A stretch of DNA of 64,000 bases from Lepisosteus oculatus (taxonomy: Eukaryota > Chordata > Actinopteri > Semionotiformes > Lepisosteidae), in assembly GCF_040954835.1 (NCBI RefSeq), contig NC_090706.1:29025148-29089147 (forward strand), in the 5' to 3' direction. A program made the translations under genes and the position numbers. This document shows, piece by piece, positions 42,890-57,009 of this stretch. Each line of letters starts with the position of its first letter. Positions within the stretch are counted from its first letter, which is position 1. The notes beneath the pieces were generated by a model that saw only the letters and a list, made by a program, of their open reading frames with translations, did no database searches and had not been told where the DNA came from.

Positions 42890-44595
42890 TTACTCACGGC
42901 GGGAGAGGGGGGGCCTCTGGACGCGCACGTGGTTCTCATTACCAGGGGCCTGGAGCAGCGCGGGGACGCGGATCTCTCGCTGTCTGTCGGACTCGCGGGT
43001 GGCGAACCTCCTCGCGGGTCCACGCAGGGTAACTGCGAATGACAAAGGGGTTCTTCACCGAGGGCACGCAGAGGAAACGTCTCGGCACTACCATCCATAA
43101 CCTCATGCAGCAGCCCCGTCGGGAACGCCCGGTTAATGAGAAGATGCCGTGTGGGTCGGCCTTGCCTCTGGCGCCGGCGGTACCAGATCCCTTGACAACA
43201 GGCGACAACGCGATCGGTGTCTATTTAACCCACCTCCACCCACGAAACACACCCCCACTCAAGCCTTTTCGAAGCGGGCGACAAATAATCAGAAGCTCCT
43301 GTACCTCGACTCCTTCACAAATGCGGTTAGTGTTCAGGCGCCTACATGAGGAATGAGCTTTGCGTGAGACATTAGCCCCGCCTTCGAGGATAGAAAAAAG
43401 ATATTTCATGTGTTTTCTCATAATTACCTGATAACACATTACGATATCTAATTCCGTCTTTGACGGCAATACAACAACAATACAAGCCCGTTAGCTCCCA
43501 CTCTTTCGTGCGAGACTCATGGCGGTATTATGAATTATTCTTATTAAAAAGCTGACAGGGTTCGCTCATGAATCTCGGAACATTCCTGGACCTGCGAAGG
43601 GCGAGATGTTCTAAAACAACATTGTGTGGCTCTGGTGCCGCCCGGCGGGATAGGATTAAACGTGCTTTCTACAGGGGAGGGTAGAGGGTGTCTATGGAGA
43701 GGCGGGAACTCAATTACAGCGGAACACTTCATTTTTCCGATGGCCGGCTGGCAAGATGCCAGAGAGCACAGGAAGTGGAGGCCTGTGGCGATTTGTATGT
43801 TACAGCACACATGTCCCAGACAGGGTGTGAGAGAGAGGGGGGCAGCTGGAGAATTGTAGAGCTGTCCACCAGGGCCGTCTAGGTCCTGACCTGCTGGTCC
43901 TGGGATCAATCCCAGGAAGGGGATTGTACTGTAGCTTGCTCTAACTCCTTCCAGACTGTTCCCAGGTCCACTCAGCCTGCGAGTCCCAGAGGTTAATCCC
44001 TCTGGGGGTGATAGGCTGGCCGGAGCGTGATGCTGACCACATCACCTCCACCTCCAGTGTCGGATGGTCAAGAATCATGGTGACCCCTTGCCCCCACCAT
44101 TCCCCATGGGAATGCTCCCACACGCACTGGGTCCTTCCCACAGATCCGTGTTCCAGGGCATACGTCTGACTCTCCCGATTGGGAGCCCAGGGAACCATTT
44201 TTCTTGGTTAAATAATGTCTTTTAGAAAAAAAAATCTGGACGCGCCTTCTAACCCCAAGGACGCCGTGCATAGTGATGAAGAAAAGACAGAAACGGTCAC
44301 GACAGGATGTAAGAAGAAAAAAAGGCTGAAGGAGAGCAAACAGGCCCAGACAGAGAAGGGCGCAGGGCAGCCAGACACAGGCCGGGCAAAATCGGGAGCT
44401 TTGGGTTTGGATTTGGAGAGAGGCGGGGACATTGTCTCTCGTCGAGTTTGAGGAAGGCCATTCTGTAATAATGCATCCACTGGGACACACACACAAACAC
44501 AACACAAACTGGACTGATACAGGACCCTAAACACACAATACACTCTAGCTGAATATCTGACCAGGATTAAGATACAGCAAAGGAGACTCTGACAA
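42890..44595. other. Intergenic stretch
   Basis: CpG-rich to about 43.2 kb. At 43860-43920 there is gctggtcctgggatcaatcc, a B-box-like word, but no full SINE. No exon recognised. Confidence 0.35.
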
Positions 44596-44600
44596 AGTTC

Positions 44601-44826
44601 AGGCTCAGTGACCACAGCCTGGCCATAGAAACTGGACACAGACAGACCTGACTGTCCAGAGAGGACAGGCTCAGTGACCACAGCCTGGCCATAGGAACTG
44701 GACACAGACAGACCTGACTGTCCAGAGAGGACAGGCTCAGTGACCACAGCCTGGCCATAGGAACTGGACACAGACAAACCTGACTGTCCAGAGAGGACAG
44801 GCTCGGTGACCACAGACAGACCTGAA
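44601..44826. repeat. 66-bp tandem repeat, 3.4 copies
   Basis: Units start aggctcagtgaccacagcct at 44601, 44667, 44733 and 44799, exactly 66 bases apart. 66 is divisible by 3, which creates a 312-codon minus-strand open frame that is not a gene. Confidence 0.93.
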
Positions 44827-45905
44827 AGAGAAAGGAAGACTGGGCTCAGGCCCGAGCTTATGCGATAACGCCTCTCTGGCCACGTGGTTATCGCGCACGA
44901 GCAAGAGGAGCTCGCAGCGACGGGAGTCAGGACTCCCTCATCGATGAAGCCACGGAACAGTCTCTTGGCCCATCCGTGCAGCTCCCACACACCCCCCGAG
45001 CACGTCGGCGCACGTGTGAAAAGAACAAGCGGTGCCAAAATCTTGATTTCGCAACAGCGCCTGTCCAAGCAGTCGTCTCCAGGCGCTGAACGACGCACGC
45101 CGGGTCGCGAGACGCGAGGCTGAAACTGCGGAGCCCAGGAACACACGGCACGCGCCGGGGCGGAGCCGCTGACAATAAAAGCGTCTGTAAAACTCTGTCA
45201 AGCGAGTCCGACTCCCTGGTTATCTTCAGGGCGGAGCGCTGGAGCTCTGGGGGTACAGCGACACGGAGACGCACAGTGGGGGCCGACACACAGTAAGCCT
45301 AAATCAGCTGAGCCCGGGACACATGAAGGGAATTAAAAAAATATTGGCTAGATTCACAAAAGACTATGATGAGGGTTTTTAAGCATTGGGCCAGTGAAGT
45401 AAAATCTGTCATTTCTGCTCTGTACTAATCAAATGTATATTTCAGATTGAGAGATGAATAAAAAGGTAAAAGCACGCAATTTCAGCATTTGCTTCTGGTT
45501 ATTTTGTGGTGTACATGTGTAGCCATGTTAGACCCATGTCATTTGCTGTGTCCAGTCCCCCCACTTCAGGTAGCATAAGTACAGGGAGAAATGTCTGGCA
45601 GGTGTTCCTAATTGCTCAGATTTTCAATGTTGCAATTAATTGTGAAAACACAAAATACAGCAGCTGTGGATGTACGGCCTCGGTTCCAGGCTTTGGTGTT
45701 TACTTTCTGGGTCTGACTCTTGAGTTAGAAGGCGAAACACAAGATCAAGGCTAGTTGTCTGTGATGGAAAAGCTAGCAATTTTGAAGATGAGAGCAAGCA
45801 AACAGTAAACAGTATTGTATATACAGCAATGCAAAAGTAAATAGTATTCTAATTAACTGTGTGTATTTCCACTGTTTAGAAAGTCTAAACGGGCAGATAG
45901 ACAGG
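44827..45905. other. Intergenic stretch
   Basis: No exon or repeat recognised. Confidence 0.35.
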
Positions 45906-45910
45906 CATGT

Positions 45911-46245
45911 ACACACACAAACACACACACTTGCACAGATAAACACATACACACACAGACTCATAGTCATACACATACATACAAACAGATAAATAGGTAA
46001 ACACAGACACATGTACACACATACATACACGCACAGACATACATACACACACAGACACACGTACACACACACAGACACATCACACACCGACACACGTACA
46101 CACACGCACAGACACATTAAACACACACAGACACATGCACACAGACGCACGTATACACACATACAGATAGGAACAGACTCACACACAAATCGACACACAC
46201 ACGTACAGGCACACACACAGACATGCAAGAACGCGCAGACGCACA
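45911..46245. repeat. Long degenerate CA-rich repeat
   Basis: acacacagacac/acatacata patterns over about 330 bases. It yields Cys/Val-rich artefact frames on the minus strand. Confidence 0.9.
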
Positions 46246-49200
46246 AACAGATGATGCTGCAGCCAGTTACATTCCTAAACCAACAAAATCTAGTGTAAAT
46301 TTGTGGTTTCCATCTGAAACCAGTGGAAGTCATCTGGGGGCGGAGAGGTATCAATAATAATGAGATTAAAATGAAAAGATTAAATTGGATGCGCAAGGGG
46401 AAGATAAAACGTCTATTTTCCTGGGATATTTTGACCCACAGACGAGGTCTGTGGTCTGTGAGACTCCTGTCCAGGAATAACTCTCGCGTTTGTGAGTCAC
46501 CGTGTCAGACAGGCGTGGGGGGGTCTGCTTTTCCGAGCGGACAGCGGAGAGAGAGACACTGTCCAGTTGGCTTCCCAACCTGCGCGCTGTTAACCCCAGG
46601 AGCACAGCCGTGTATTCGGAGAGGGAATAATATTCCTTCACCGGTGCGGGGAGGAAGAATGGATCATGGGGAGGCTGCCCGAAGAATCTGGAAAAGCTTT
46701 TAAAATTGTCTGGAATGTCACGTGCGTGCATGGCCATCCGTCAGGAAGACTGGGCAGGGCTGGGTCCTCATTCCTCATTCCTGCTTCCTCACCGGAAGGG
46801 ATCACGGCCCAGGCCTGGAAATCTGGAGCTGGGCGGGGTTTCACTCTGGGTAAAGAGTGGGGAGCAGCTCGCGACCTGGGGCTCCTCGTGGCGAGGAGAG
46901 AGGGTGCCCGGAGGAACGGCAGCCCTGAACCTCACCCTTGTGCAGGCCAGCTCCCATCATGCAGCAGGCAGGCAGCTGCCCGGGGAGAGGGACGGGAGAG
47001 TCTGTGTGGCTCAGCCACAGCTCATGGAGGGGAAGTCTTGCAGGCGTTTGCCTGGATGAAGTCATTTATTTTTAGCGCGCTCTCCCGGGGGCACACTGGC
47101 ATGGCATGCTTGAATTCGACAGTGCTGTTAATGTTGGTCCCAGTGCATCTGTGGGCACTTCCTTCCAGATGTGGCTCAGATTGGCACAGGCTCCCAGTTA
47201 CTTATAAATAATGTGAGCTTCCATTCGGATATCTGGGCTTCCAATCGGAAATGGCACTAACAGACCGAGAGGGACTGCCAACAGCACTGCCAGATAAGGG
47301 GGGGTGTTCAGGGACCAGGGGACTCTGGAGAGAGATTTGAAAGCCCCAGAAACAGACCTGAACTGTGCGAACCACTCAGCACTCATCTTCTCAGTGGCTT
47401 AAGAATTAATCCGCAGCTTTTCTGAGGGCCGTAAAACATCCAGGCTCTGGCGCGAGGCATGCCAAGTCTCCGGTGTCCCCCGGGGGAAAGGCAGAATAGT
47501 TCAGGCCGTTTCACCGTGACCTCAGGGTCAGCCGCTCATGGGGCTGCCAGAGTGGTTCGCCTGCAGGCTTGTCAAGGATGTGCAATGGATTGTGGGAGGT
47601 TAAAGGCCAATGAAAAGGCAGCAAAACCTTAGCAGGGAAAGGGCGCAGGGTGGCATTATAAATCACCCGCGGCCACTGCCAGACGGAGGCCTCTGCCTGT
47701 GTTGACTCACTGTGGGTTCAGGAACAGTAGCAAAGGGGACCTCTAGCAAACGTCCCGGCAGCAGAGCGCGAGCAGAGGCGTGCCTGGCCCAGCCTGACTC
47801 TCGGAGAGGTGACTCGATTTTGATTTTCCGATTTGATGCCCCTGCTCTATTTACCAGATCCTAAGGAAATGGAGGCAAAGTTGTACATACTCTCTGGCTT
47901 CTCGGAGAGGAGAGAGGCACAACAGCATGGATGCAAAGAGAAGGAAGCGTCTCTAGGTCTCTAGGTGTGTGTGCCACTCCACATGTGTTACACCTGATGG
48001 CAGGAGACAGGCGACTGGTCCCGACCACCTGGGCAGGAGGGAGACAAGAGCAGGACCTCCTGCAAAGGAAGGAAACGCCCGTAAAAGTCTGTGCGCCGCT
48101 GCAGCAGCTCTGTGGAGAGGCCACCCTCCCGATTCTTCTGGCAGAGCGCAGAGAGGCCTCTTCGGGTTTTACAGCCTCTCGCCTCACTACAGGATGAGGC
48201 TCCGACTGCAGAGGTTTTGAGAGGAACCGGCTTTCAGGTCAGGCGGTGCTTCCGACGATGGAAAGATTGTGTCTTGTAAGGACCGAGAGAGGGCACTTGA
48301 GGGCCATGCCAAGCGCTGGCGCAGAGAAGGTGTGAAATGCTGATCGGAGACTCGCACAGCTGCTCCGCGCTGAGGGACCGGTGCCAGGTCCTTCACTGTG
48401 TCGATTGCACTCATTGATGCCGAAATCAGAGCTCCGTGCAAGTCAAAGCCTGAATCTCTGAACGGCTCTTGAGTTGATGTGGACATTGAAAGAGGCATTT
48501 TTGCGTGCGGTCCACCAATGCATTTACAGGCTCCTGATGCTAATCTTTGTTGCACAGATTTCTATCTCAACTGGAAAAAAAGTCTCATTCTGTCGTGTGT
48601 ACGCGCTCCAAATTGTGGAAAAGGCGTGGCAGCCCTGCATTTATAAATCACTCCCGCTATATTTCCGGCCCTGTACTTGGGAAAACAGAAGCCTCTGCAG
48701 ACAGCCCTTCTGGCCTCTGATAGGTTTCTGAAATCAGAGCAAGCTGGCCTGTCTGCACATCGGGAAGGATTTCCCAGCTCAGGACACAGCGCCCGCGGTC
48801 TGCTGGGAATCATCAGGGAGCCTTCCTGCACAATCGGCTGGGGGCTTCCGACTCCACGGAGAGCTGCGAGACCACGGGGATGAGATCCTAAACGCGCCAT
48901 CGGCTTTAATCTGAAGAACAACAGAGGAAGGTAAATGTCAGAAAACAGCAAGACTGTGACCTCTCTCCTAGGCCCCATCTCCTGCCTCGTTAGGATTCTA
49001 CTTCTGCGCAGGCAGGGGAGTTGGAAGGCAGGCCGACCCTGCAGCAGACTCCCCCAGGGCCTTCCTAACACATCAACACGCTCGCTAATCCCCCACAAAC
49101 GTTTACACAACGGCTCTTCTGAAGGGAGGCCGCGACCTCCCCCATGCCAGCGATACGCACTGTCACTGTTCTGAGTGTCAGGCCAAAGCCATGGCACGGA

Positions 49201-49400
49201 ACAGGACCATCCCTACAGTCACAACCCTTTCCTTTTCTGCGTATGCAGTTAGGTTTGATTTTCATTCAAAATGCTCGCGCGCTCCCAGTCTGCTGCTGAA
49301 TTCACAACTTTCGAAAAGAGCGCCCGGGGGCTTGTAAAGTATTCCACTGCAGTTACAAATGATTAGCAGAAAATGATATTCCAAAATTACATTGGGGCAA
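46246..49400. other. Intergenic stretch upstream of ADRA1B
   Basis: No coding exon or repeat recognised over about 3.1 kb. Low-repeat sequence of this kind could hold conserved regulatory DNA, which cannot be judged without alignment. Confidence 0.35.
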
Positions 49401-49404
49401 ACAC

Positions 49405-49620
49405 GTCAGAACATAAGAAATGCAATAATTGAGATATTCAGCCATTCGAGCTTGGTAGTTAGTCCAGGGTGTTGGCTTTAACGTCATGGCTGTATGGTTT
49501 GTTCCACGCTCCTGCCATCCTTTGCGTAAAGACGTGTCGCATGCTCTCAGTTTGAATTGCCAGATCCATGCGTTTTAACCGCATCTGTGACAGTTTCAAG
49601 CTTGCCCACTCTTTGCGTCA
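49405..49620 (-). mobile_element. CR1-like LINE fragment
   Basis: Reverse complement shows tgagagcatgcgacacgtct, ttacgcaaaggatggcagga, gcgtggaacaaaccatacag and gttaaagccaacaccctgga, a diverged copy of the LINE 3' end. Confidence 0.7.
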
Positions 49621-52355
49621 TCAAGAATGAAGGATGTTACCTACCAGGCAATAAGGCAGATCGGTGTGACTTTGCTGCATCAAGAACTGTCTACAGGAAG
49701 ACACCAGCTCCCAGCAGGCTGTAACACCTCTGAACTCCAACTCATTCACTGAAACGAACACCTCGCCGTGGCTCCTGGTGGACACAGCTCGAATGAGAAG
49801 GATCGACGGTCACCTTTTGTGGAGTCATGTGCTACTTTTCAGAATGATTCCAAAATTAGGTGAACTGCTGGACACCAAGATGGTCAGGAAGAATGCAGGC
49901 ATGGCCTGGACCGACTAAGAAATGGACGCTCTCCCTTGAATCCTGAAGGGTCCAGGTACTGTATTTAGCAGGTCACTTGGTTCAGCGACACACCTATCAG
50001 GCAATGTTGAACAGAGAATCACCTGCACTTCAGTAGAGGAAAAACCCAAGACTAGAGAGTTCAGGTTTCCACCATCACTAGCAACAGTGCAGGGCTGGGA
50101 CAGGACATCAGCTAGGAGAACACTGCCCTGCGCCAGGTCTCCTTCTGTATGGCGGGACTCCGATCTTTTGGGAGGAATTCTGTGCAGCTCCTGCAAGAAT
50201 GAGGTGCCATCCAAACACTCGGTGCTTATGTTACGGCGGAGTCTGGCTTGGTCAAGCGACGGTGGTCAGTAGGCCTGAAAGGGACACTCGTGTCCAAGCA
50301 AGATGTCCGACTGGATGAAAGGGTATCCAGAGTACTGGGCAGGATCCCTGCAGATACCTGGGACCCAGAGAGAGAGATGTATCCGGGCTGCAGGGATGGA
50401 AGAGGAAGACCTGTGTTAGGAGTAAAGTCCCACTGTCCTTCCTAGTGCAGGTGGCAGGAGAGAGCTTGGCCTTGTTAAAGGCATTAACGCACTGCTGACA
50501 GTCAAAGCCCATGGAGCTGCACCTATGATTAAGCAGAGGCTGCTCGGTCACTTAGCTCATTTAGGGGCAGGGGTCTGGGGAGGGAGCAGACCACATTCCC
50601 CCGCCTGGTGTTGGCTCGCTGATTGCTTGACCTCTGACCCAGCTGGCAGGTCACAGCTCAATAGTGCTGTCTCCCACCGGACCTGTGGAGGTGATTCTGG
50701 ACGGGAACGCTGTCTAATCAAACCTGTCACACAGACTGGGGCCAGAGTAGATGGCCCTGGCGTGGCGTATATATGGTGGAATGCCTTGCTGAGAACAAAC
50801 CCAGTGCCACCACCAGGGCGACACCAGGGCGTGAGGCAGCTTACAAAATCCGAGCATCAGAACGGTGACACCCAGTTAATTTTCTTTGCCAGCAGGATAT
50901 TGAACTCACCCACGCATTTCATCGGGAACCCGGGAATCTTCTTCAACAGAAAGACTAGGGACATTGTTCCCGTCCCCCGCCGCCCTGAGTGTAAAAATGT
51001 CCTTTCTCGTCTGAATCCACCCTCAAGCACTTTATAGACGCCAAACGCTCATAATAACACCCGTGATTAACCTGGATGCCGGAGTGTTTGACGGCTGTGA
51101 CGCTTCGGAAGCCAGGATTAGAGAAATGGTAGAACTGCTTCCAACAGAGCCTGTCTGTCCGTGTCCACTGAGCTCTGCTGCGCCAAAAACAAAATCCTCA
51201 TGTGATTGATTAGGATGAACTGGTCGCTTGCTCGAGGTCAGCACGGGACTCGAAGAGCGAATCTGTCGTTAATGCTTTCTGGATTAAACCCATCCCTCTG
51301 CCCGTTTTTCATCCGTCTAACACAAGATGCATTTCACTTTAACAGGGGAGAAGCGAAGGAAAATCCATTCGGAGTCTCCTCACAAGATACTCTGCACAAT
51401 AAGCGTGCGAAATGATATATGTACCATGTAGGTGACGTATCATGTGATCTATGGCGTGCACAGGGTGAGCTTGTAAAGGAAGGATTTACGCCTAAAACGA
51501 ACAGCTCAATACATATTTCATACTGTACGCAACAAGCTCAAGCCGAGGGAGTAATTCATTCAAGATGGCAAAACACGGAGAAACTTCACCTCCCGAAGAC
51601 ATAAGGTCAACACCCCTCCTCCGCCAAAAAAAACAAACCCCAAACTTCGGCACTACCCAAGCCCAAACAGAAGTTTACAAAACTGTGCGATTTTAACTTC
51701 GTTATTTTTAACACCCCCCGCCCCGTGTTGTGTAACAGCTTTGCTTCGGTGCAGCGCTGCGCTTTGAAAAGACGTGGAATCGATCTTGAAGCTTAACGGA
51801 GGCCGCTTACAAAGCCCAATCTCCTCTGGTCAAGTACAGTGAGATTTCAAACCAAATTCGGAGACTAACGCCGAGAAGTATTTTAATGTCTTTTTTTAAA
51901 GAAGCCTGTAGCCCCGTTTTCATCGCGCTGTTACTTTAAAATGCGCTTCAAGCAGTGCGGAGCAATTAGAGTTGAGGGTCTGGAATGAAAGTCTTTTATT
52001 AATTTCAGATGAAAGCTCCAGTTTTGATCGCTCGAAAAACAGTCTTCGCCTGGGGGTAAGTTGTAGGATATTGTTTTTAGAAATCACAGCCCAGTTTGGA
52101 GCCGCTTCGCTGGCCGAGGGAGACCAACCGCGGCTCCAACCGAGAAGGTCTGATCTCGCCGATCGCCCTGAGGACCTGAAAAACACACCATCCTTCCCAG
52201 CTGTGAGGATGATCACAGACCCGCTCTCCAGAGGTTAAACTGCCCAAACGTAAAAGCGATAGCGAGGAGTTAACTGCACAGCGGGATTGCTTTAATAGAC
52301 TAACCACTAGTTACGAACCAAAATGAAAAAAAAAAACACGCAGTACACGAAGACG
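49621..52355. other. Intergenic stretch
   Basis: No exon or repeat family recognised. Confidence 0.35.
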
Positions 52356-52359
52356 ATTC

Positions 52360-52545
52360 TTTCCATCCACCGATCCGTTTTCTAGCCGTTTCCCCCCCAG
52401 AAGCAAATTAACCTCCCTTCGTGTCTTTGGTCTGTGGGAGGAAACCCACGCGAACACGGCGGGAACATGCAGGCTCCACACAGACAGCACCTCAGGAGCT
52501 GACCCTCAGGACCCGCCCTGCGAGGCAGCAATGCGCAGCACTGCG
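52360..52545 (-). mobile_element. SINE-like repeat (family B), internal part missing
   Basis: Minus strand joins a head (gcagtgctgcgcattgctgc), ggtgctgtctgtgtggagcc, gggtttcctcccacagacca and a short tail (cggatcggtggatgg). The middle block with gatggactggtgtcc is absent. Confidence 0.75.
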
Positions 52546-55500
52546 TTTTCATGTCGTACACAAGAAAGTTATCGATGGTTTAGAATACATCGGTGTGAGA
52601 TATCGGCTGCTGCCGATTTAGAAACAGGTAGTCTTGCAAGTAACTGCATTTACAGGATTCGGGACAGGTTGCTTCGGGATGATTCGAGTTCTTGTGTATT
52701 TAAACAAGCTTGGCGAAATCCCAGCCACGCGAGTGACATACTCCGGACCAGTCCAGCACGGACAGGACCATAAAACAAGTTTCAGGCGACGCTGGCCTAA
52801 TACGAGTCGAGGGCAGAGAAGGGTGCGATTCCCTTCGGCCCAGTGATTCTGTGGCTCTGCTTGTTGATCCCTGGGCTGGGGTCAGGTTTCTAGGATCATG
52901 TAGCACACGAAACATTCTTCCTAGAGCGTTCACGCGAGCTAGACAACAGAAACCAGATGGCGTCTGCATCTTCTCAACTATAAAACGCTTCATCCGCTGC
53001 AGTCTAGAACTGCAGTCCGGGAAGCCGTAGTAGAGCATCGATTTGCTCCAGAAAATATTCCAGTTATTTTCCTGAACGGCGCGTAACTCGTAGCCCCCAT
53101 GCAGTCCGTTTCTATATAAAATAAGCCCCGTTGCATATACATCGCACTGTGTCCACCTACAAGGCCTTAATTACAGCAAAAGCAATCGCGGTTTTAAAAG
53201 AGAACAAAATAGGTCCGGGCAGCAGCAGGGGAGCGAAGGTTTAAACGCGGAAGGTTACAGGACGAGAATCGAGAAACGAGGAGAAGACACGAAGGGGTGA
53301 CGCTCCGGGGCAGGGACGTCAATAGTCCTCTTGTCTCGCTTCCAGCCGGCGCTGCCGCTGTTGGCGGAGCGCGTCGGCTCTCGGGCGGGCGGCCTCGGAA
53401 CGGACGACACGGTGTCTTCTGTTTCGCCGCCGAAAATAAAAACAGGAACAACTGGGCCCTGAATGTAAACAGGTGAAAACCGCGCGTCCGTTCCTCTTTC
53501 ACCAGCCCCAGTAAGAACAGAAACAGGGCTCGGATACATTGCGGCTTTAACCTTTCCAGGTGCCGACAGAGCCTCTCTGCGCAGGAAAGAGAGGAATCTT
53601 TGACTTCCCGAGGACGACACAGCAGCTGGACGCTGAAATTAAGCACTGAGCCTGGTAACTCGTGAGTTTCTGCACTTCCCCGATGTTCCGAAAATCCAAC
53701 CTGCTTCGCGTGTTCGACTTTTCCGTTAGCGCATTACCACGAACTCTCTCTGGAGCTCAGCCCACTTGGCAGAGCTACTAACCCTGCATCTGCCCGGTAA
53801 GCCATGTAGTTAGAAATGTGCCTTTTGTCACCGGGACTGGAATCAGTTTCTTGAGCAGCGCGATGCAGAGTGTCTCATTGTCAGAAAGCAAGGCTTCGCT
53901 TTGACAGCCCAGCGGACCGCTCAATTCCACCGGCCTCACAGGGTGAGGGTCCAGAGTACCAGTCCCACCCGGCGATCCTTCTGTGCGAAGTTCGCATGGC
54001 TCCACTGGCTGGGTACGTTTTTAAGTTTTGAATAAACACCTGTTCATTTAAGCGGCGCCAAAAGCAATGACAAACCTGTCGTTGTCCCAGAGGCCTGGAT
54101 GAATACATCTTTTGCGCAGTTGATCATTTGGCACATTTTGTTTTCTCAGCACCAAGCGGGTGAGAAAAAAAAGGCCCAGATCAGATGAGAGAGACCCAGC
54201 AGCACTGCGAATCTGCAGTCAGCCCCCTGCTCTGCCTCTCGCCCCCGAAGGCCTACAGGAAGCTCCAGCCCAGTTTTCCTTCTTGACTGCCTCCCCTGTT
54301 GTCCGGAGAAACAACACTGTGCTGATGATGTCTGACTGGGCTGGGAAAGTGGGAAAAGTGCTCTATAGCCCAGCTAGAAACCCTCACTCGGTGCTGGTGG
54401 ACATGTCCCACATACTGGGCTCGGTTCCGCCCATCCTGCAGAATCCAAGACACGAGGATAAACAGCAACAGGGTACCTGCAGAGCGATAGGCTGCTGCTC
54501 ATGATCTGACCCATGCTCCAGCCAGTCACATCGGGGGTCAGAGGACTCGAGCAAACACATTTACTGGCTTAACCACTCGGGAGCCCTGCGTACCCCAATT
54601 GGAACCCCAGTTCTTCCACTCAGAACCGTGACCTAGTATTTGGAGTTCAGACGCTCAAGACTTCAGTCCTGGTACATCTGTTCTTGTCAGCGTCATCAAG
54701 CAAGGCCTTTCCTTAGATGGGAAATGACTGCAGATGAAAAGGAGTTTTTTATTTTAGAACCCCAACGAAAAATTGACCATGAGGAGCCTGATCACACATT
54801 TCACTTGATGGGCTGGCTCCAGTTGACTCTCTCCCTACGCAAAGGAATCACTGAAAATGAATTCACAACGTGAAGAAAGCTATTGATGTCTTCCACCTGC
54901 TCGAGGAACCCAGACACTTCATTATGGCAGAGTCCATGTTCTGCGGTTTTAAACTCCATCTGCACTGCTCTTGTGATCTCTGGGCCAAGTCAGCGCCCTC
55001 TGTTTTGTTCACGATTCCAGAACAGGAAGAGTCTAAACAAGACCTGTCTGAGTAATGTCTGAGTGTGTCCCAACCCAAGGAATTACAGCTGCAGGGCTGG
55101 GGGGGCAGGGCATTTTGGGTTTTATGTCTAGATGACCTCTTATTTTGCGAATTGAACGCTTTTCAAGGTTTAAGAGATCAATAAAATCTGCTGGACAGCG
55201 GTTCTTGAGGACCAGAGCTGAACTCCTGCTGGTGTAAACACATCTGTATACTGTATTCCAAAGATTTCCCAGCCCTGCTCCCTCGTGCTCTCGACACTGG
55301 GAGAGTAGTGCTTGTGTTCACAACACCAGGGTCTCCTGTGATGGGGGGGGGCACTGTGTTTTCCCTTAACACCTCCTGCCTGCTTTGAGCTGAAACATCA
55401 GAGAGGAAGAGTGTGAACAGTCTGTCTTAATTCTGCTGAAAGACATGCCACGGGGGGGGGTCAGAGGCGGAGCCCTGGGGGCAGGGGACATCTGATTGGA

Positions 55501-55860
55501 GGGATTGCAACCAATCACCTCCTGTTCCTCATCAGTGCACCACATGATAGGGATACCCATATCAACCCTTAGGAAACAAAACAAGTTTCCCTCTCCTGGG
55601 ATACCCTTGAACAGTCCCATTAGTCCAGTAGGTTTCATGAGTAACCATTAAACCAGAATTTCCACAGACTTGCAACAACGTAACTGCGATCAGTTGGACT
55701 TGTGATTTGTTAAATGAAGCAGATCATAGCCCATTTAACCCATTTAGCACCCATTTAACCCATAACCCATTTAGCACGCTGAAAACCCTTCAGGTCCCAT
55801 TCATCACATTTCCCTTAGTTCCACCCATTACTAATGTTCATTTTGCAGGGGGGGCCTGTG
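52546..55860. other. Intergenic stretch
   Basis: No exon recognised. A short tandem of acccatttaacccat words lies at 55730-55780. Confidence 0.35.
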
Positions 55861-55864
55861 TGGT

Positions 55865-56015
55865 ATAGGGTGCCTATGACAATCCTGGTCCCAAGACCTG
55901 CTGGTTTTCATTCCAGACTAACTCTCCCACATTCAATCCTTTAATTGACTTAATAACGGGATTTATTTGAACTGTTCAGATTTCTTCAGCTCTTAAACTC
56001 AGCTTGAAGCCTGAG
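55865..56015 (+). repeat. Dispersed repeat (family C)
   Basis: Carries gacctgctggttttcattcc, actctcccacattcaatcc and taattgacttaataacggga, the same pattern as 10880 and 15985. Confidence 0.6.
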
Positions 56016-56064
56016 TTCAGCCTTATCAAGTTAAGGTTTATTCCATGCTTAAAAGAGACAACGT

Positions 56065-56190
56065 TCTGACTGTGGAGCTTTCTTCAGGTGTGAAGGCTTC
56101 ACAGCTGAAACGGTGGTTGTTTTCTTTGCCTTTTCAACCCGGAATAAACCTTTCCTTGTTCCTTTGCAGCCTACGCATGCTGACTCGTAC
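56065..56190 (+). mobile_element. Repeat pair member, Penelope-like end (copy 2)
   Basis: Contains gaaggcttcacagctgaaac, cttttcaacccggaataaac, ctttccttgttcctttgcag and cctacgcatgctgactcg, matching the copy at 39195. Confidence 0.6.
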
Positions 56191-57005
56191 GTATCGGGTG
56201 GAGAAGAAGGGCACTCCAGGCTGCTCTGAAATGAATGGTACATTCAAACGTGCACACAGCAGCTCAGCAATGTCTCTGGGCAGGTTTCCTATTTGCAGGT
56301 CAGCTCATCCTTCCTTGCTCTTTTACCCTGAATGAAACAGCTGGACAGCCACCGAGAGAGAGACTGTATGCTATATTTATTTATGCTTTTTTGGGAAGTT
56401 TTGTAAACAGGCCCATAAACAACAGTTTGTGCAGACAGTTCACATGGCACGGACCCCTCCCCGAGTGGAATCACGCTGCTCGGCATATTTTCATCATGAG
56501 AAAACTCTCACCGGGGGGTGGGGTGGTGATGTAAATATAGGAAAACAAAAATCCGATTTGCCTGACAATCTGTACAGAACGTGGGTATTTTGGTCTCTCC
56601 CAAAAGTGAAGTCAGAGCCTTCAGCAGAGATTATACCTTGAGCCGAAGGAATAAGCAGCGGCAAAAATAGCCCAAACCAAAACAAAATCCCAACTGCAAC
56701 TGATTAAAAGAGAACGAGATCTTCCTGCTGTCTGAGATTTTCTACACTATTGATCCCTGCAGATCCTTCACTCTTGCGATTTAGGCACGGCAGCGATGGA
56801 CAGCCGTGATCTGGGAAGAGCTCAGCCCAGTGGGGATCCTGGATTGTCTTTGAATGGTCACCTGCTTCAGACCTGGGAAAACGAGCAGACATCCCACAGT
56901 ATGACTACAGTACACAACCAGGTAGACTAATCCCTCCCGAATCAGGGGAAACGATGTACCAGTACAACCTAGAGGGAAAAGGGGGGTCGATGGAGTTGCT
57001 GTGGT
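56191..57005. other. Intergenic stretch
   Basis: No exon or repeat recognised. Confidence 0.35.
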
Positions 57006-57009
57006 GAGC

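Noticed and set aside
44208-45146. 312-codon minus-strand open frame with internal repeats
   Set aside because: Product of the 66-bp tandem repeat; no recognisable protein domain.
45773-46396. Cys/Val-rich 207-codon minus-strand frame
   Set aside because: Translation of a CA-rich simple repeat.
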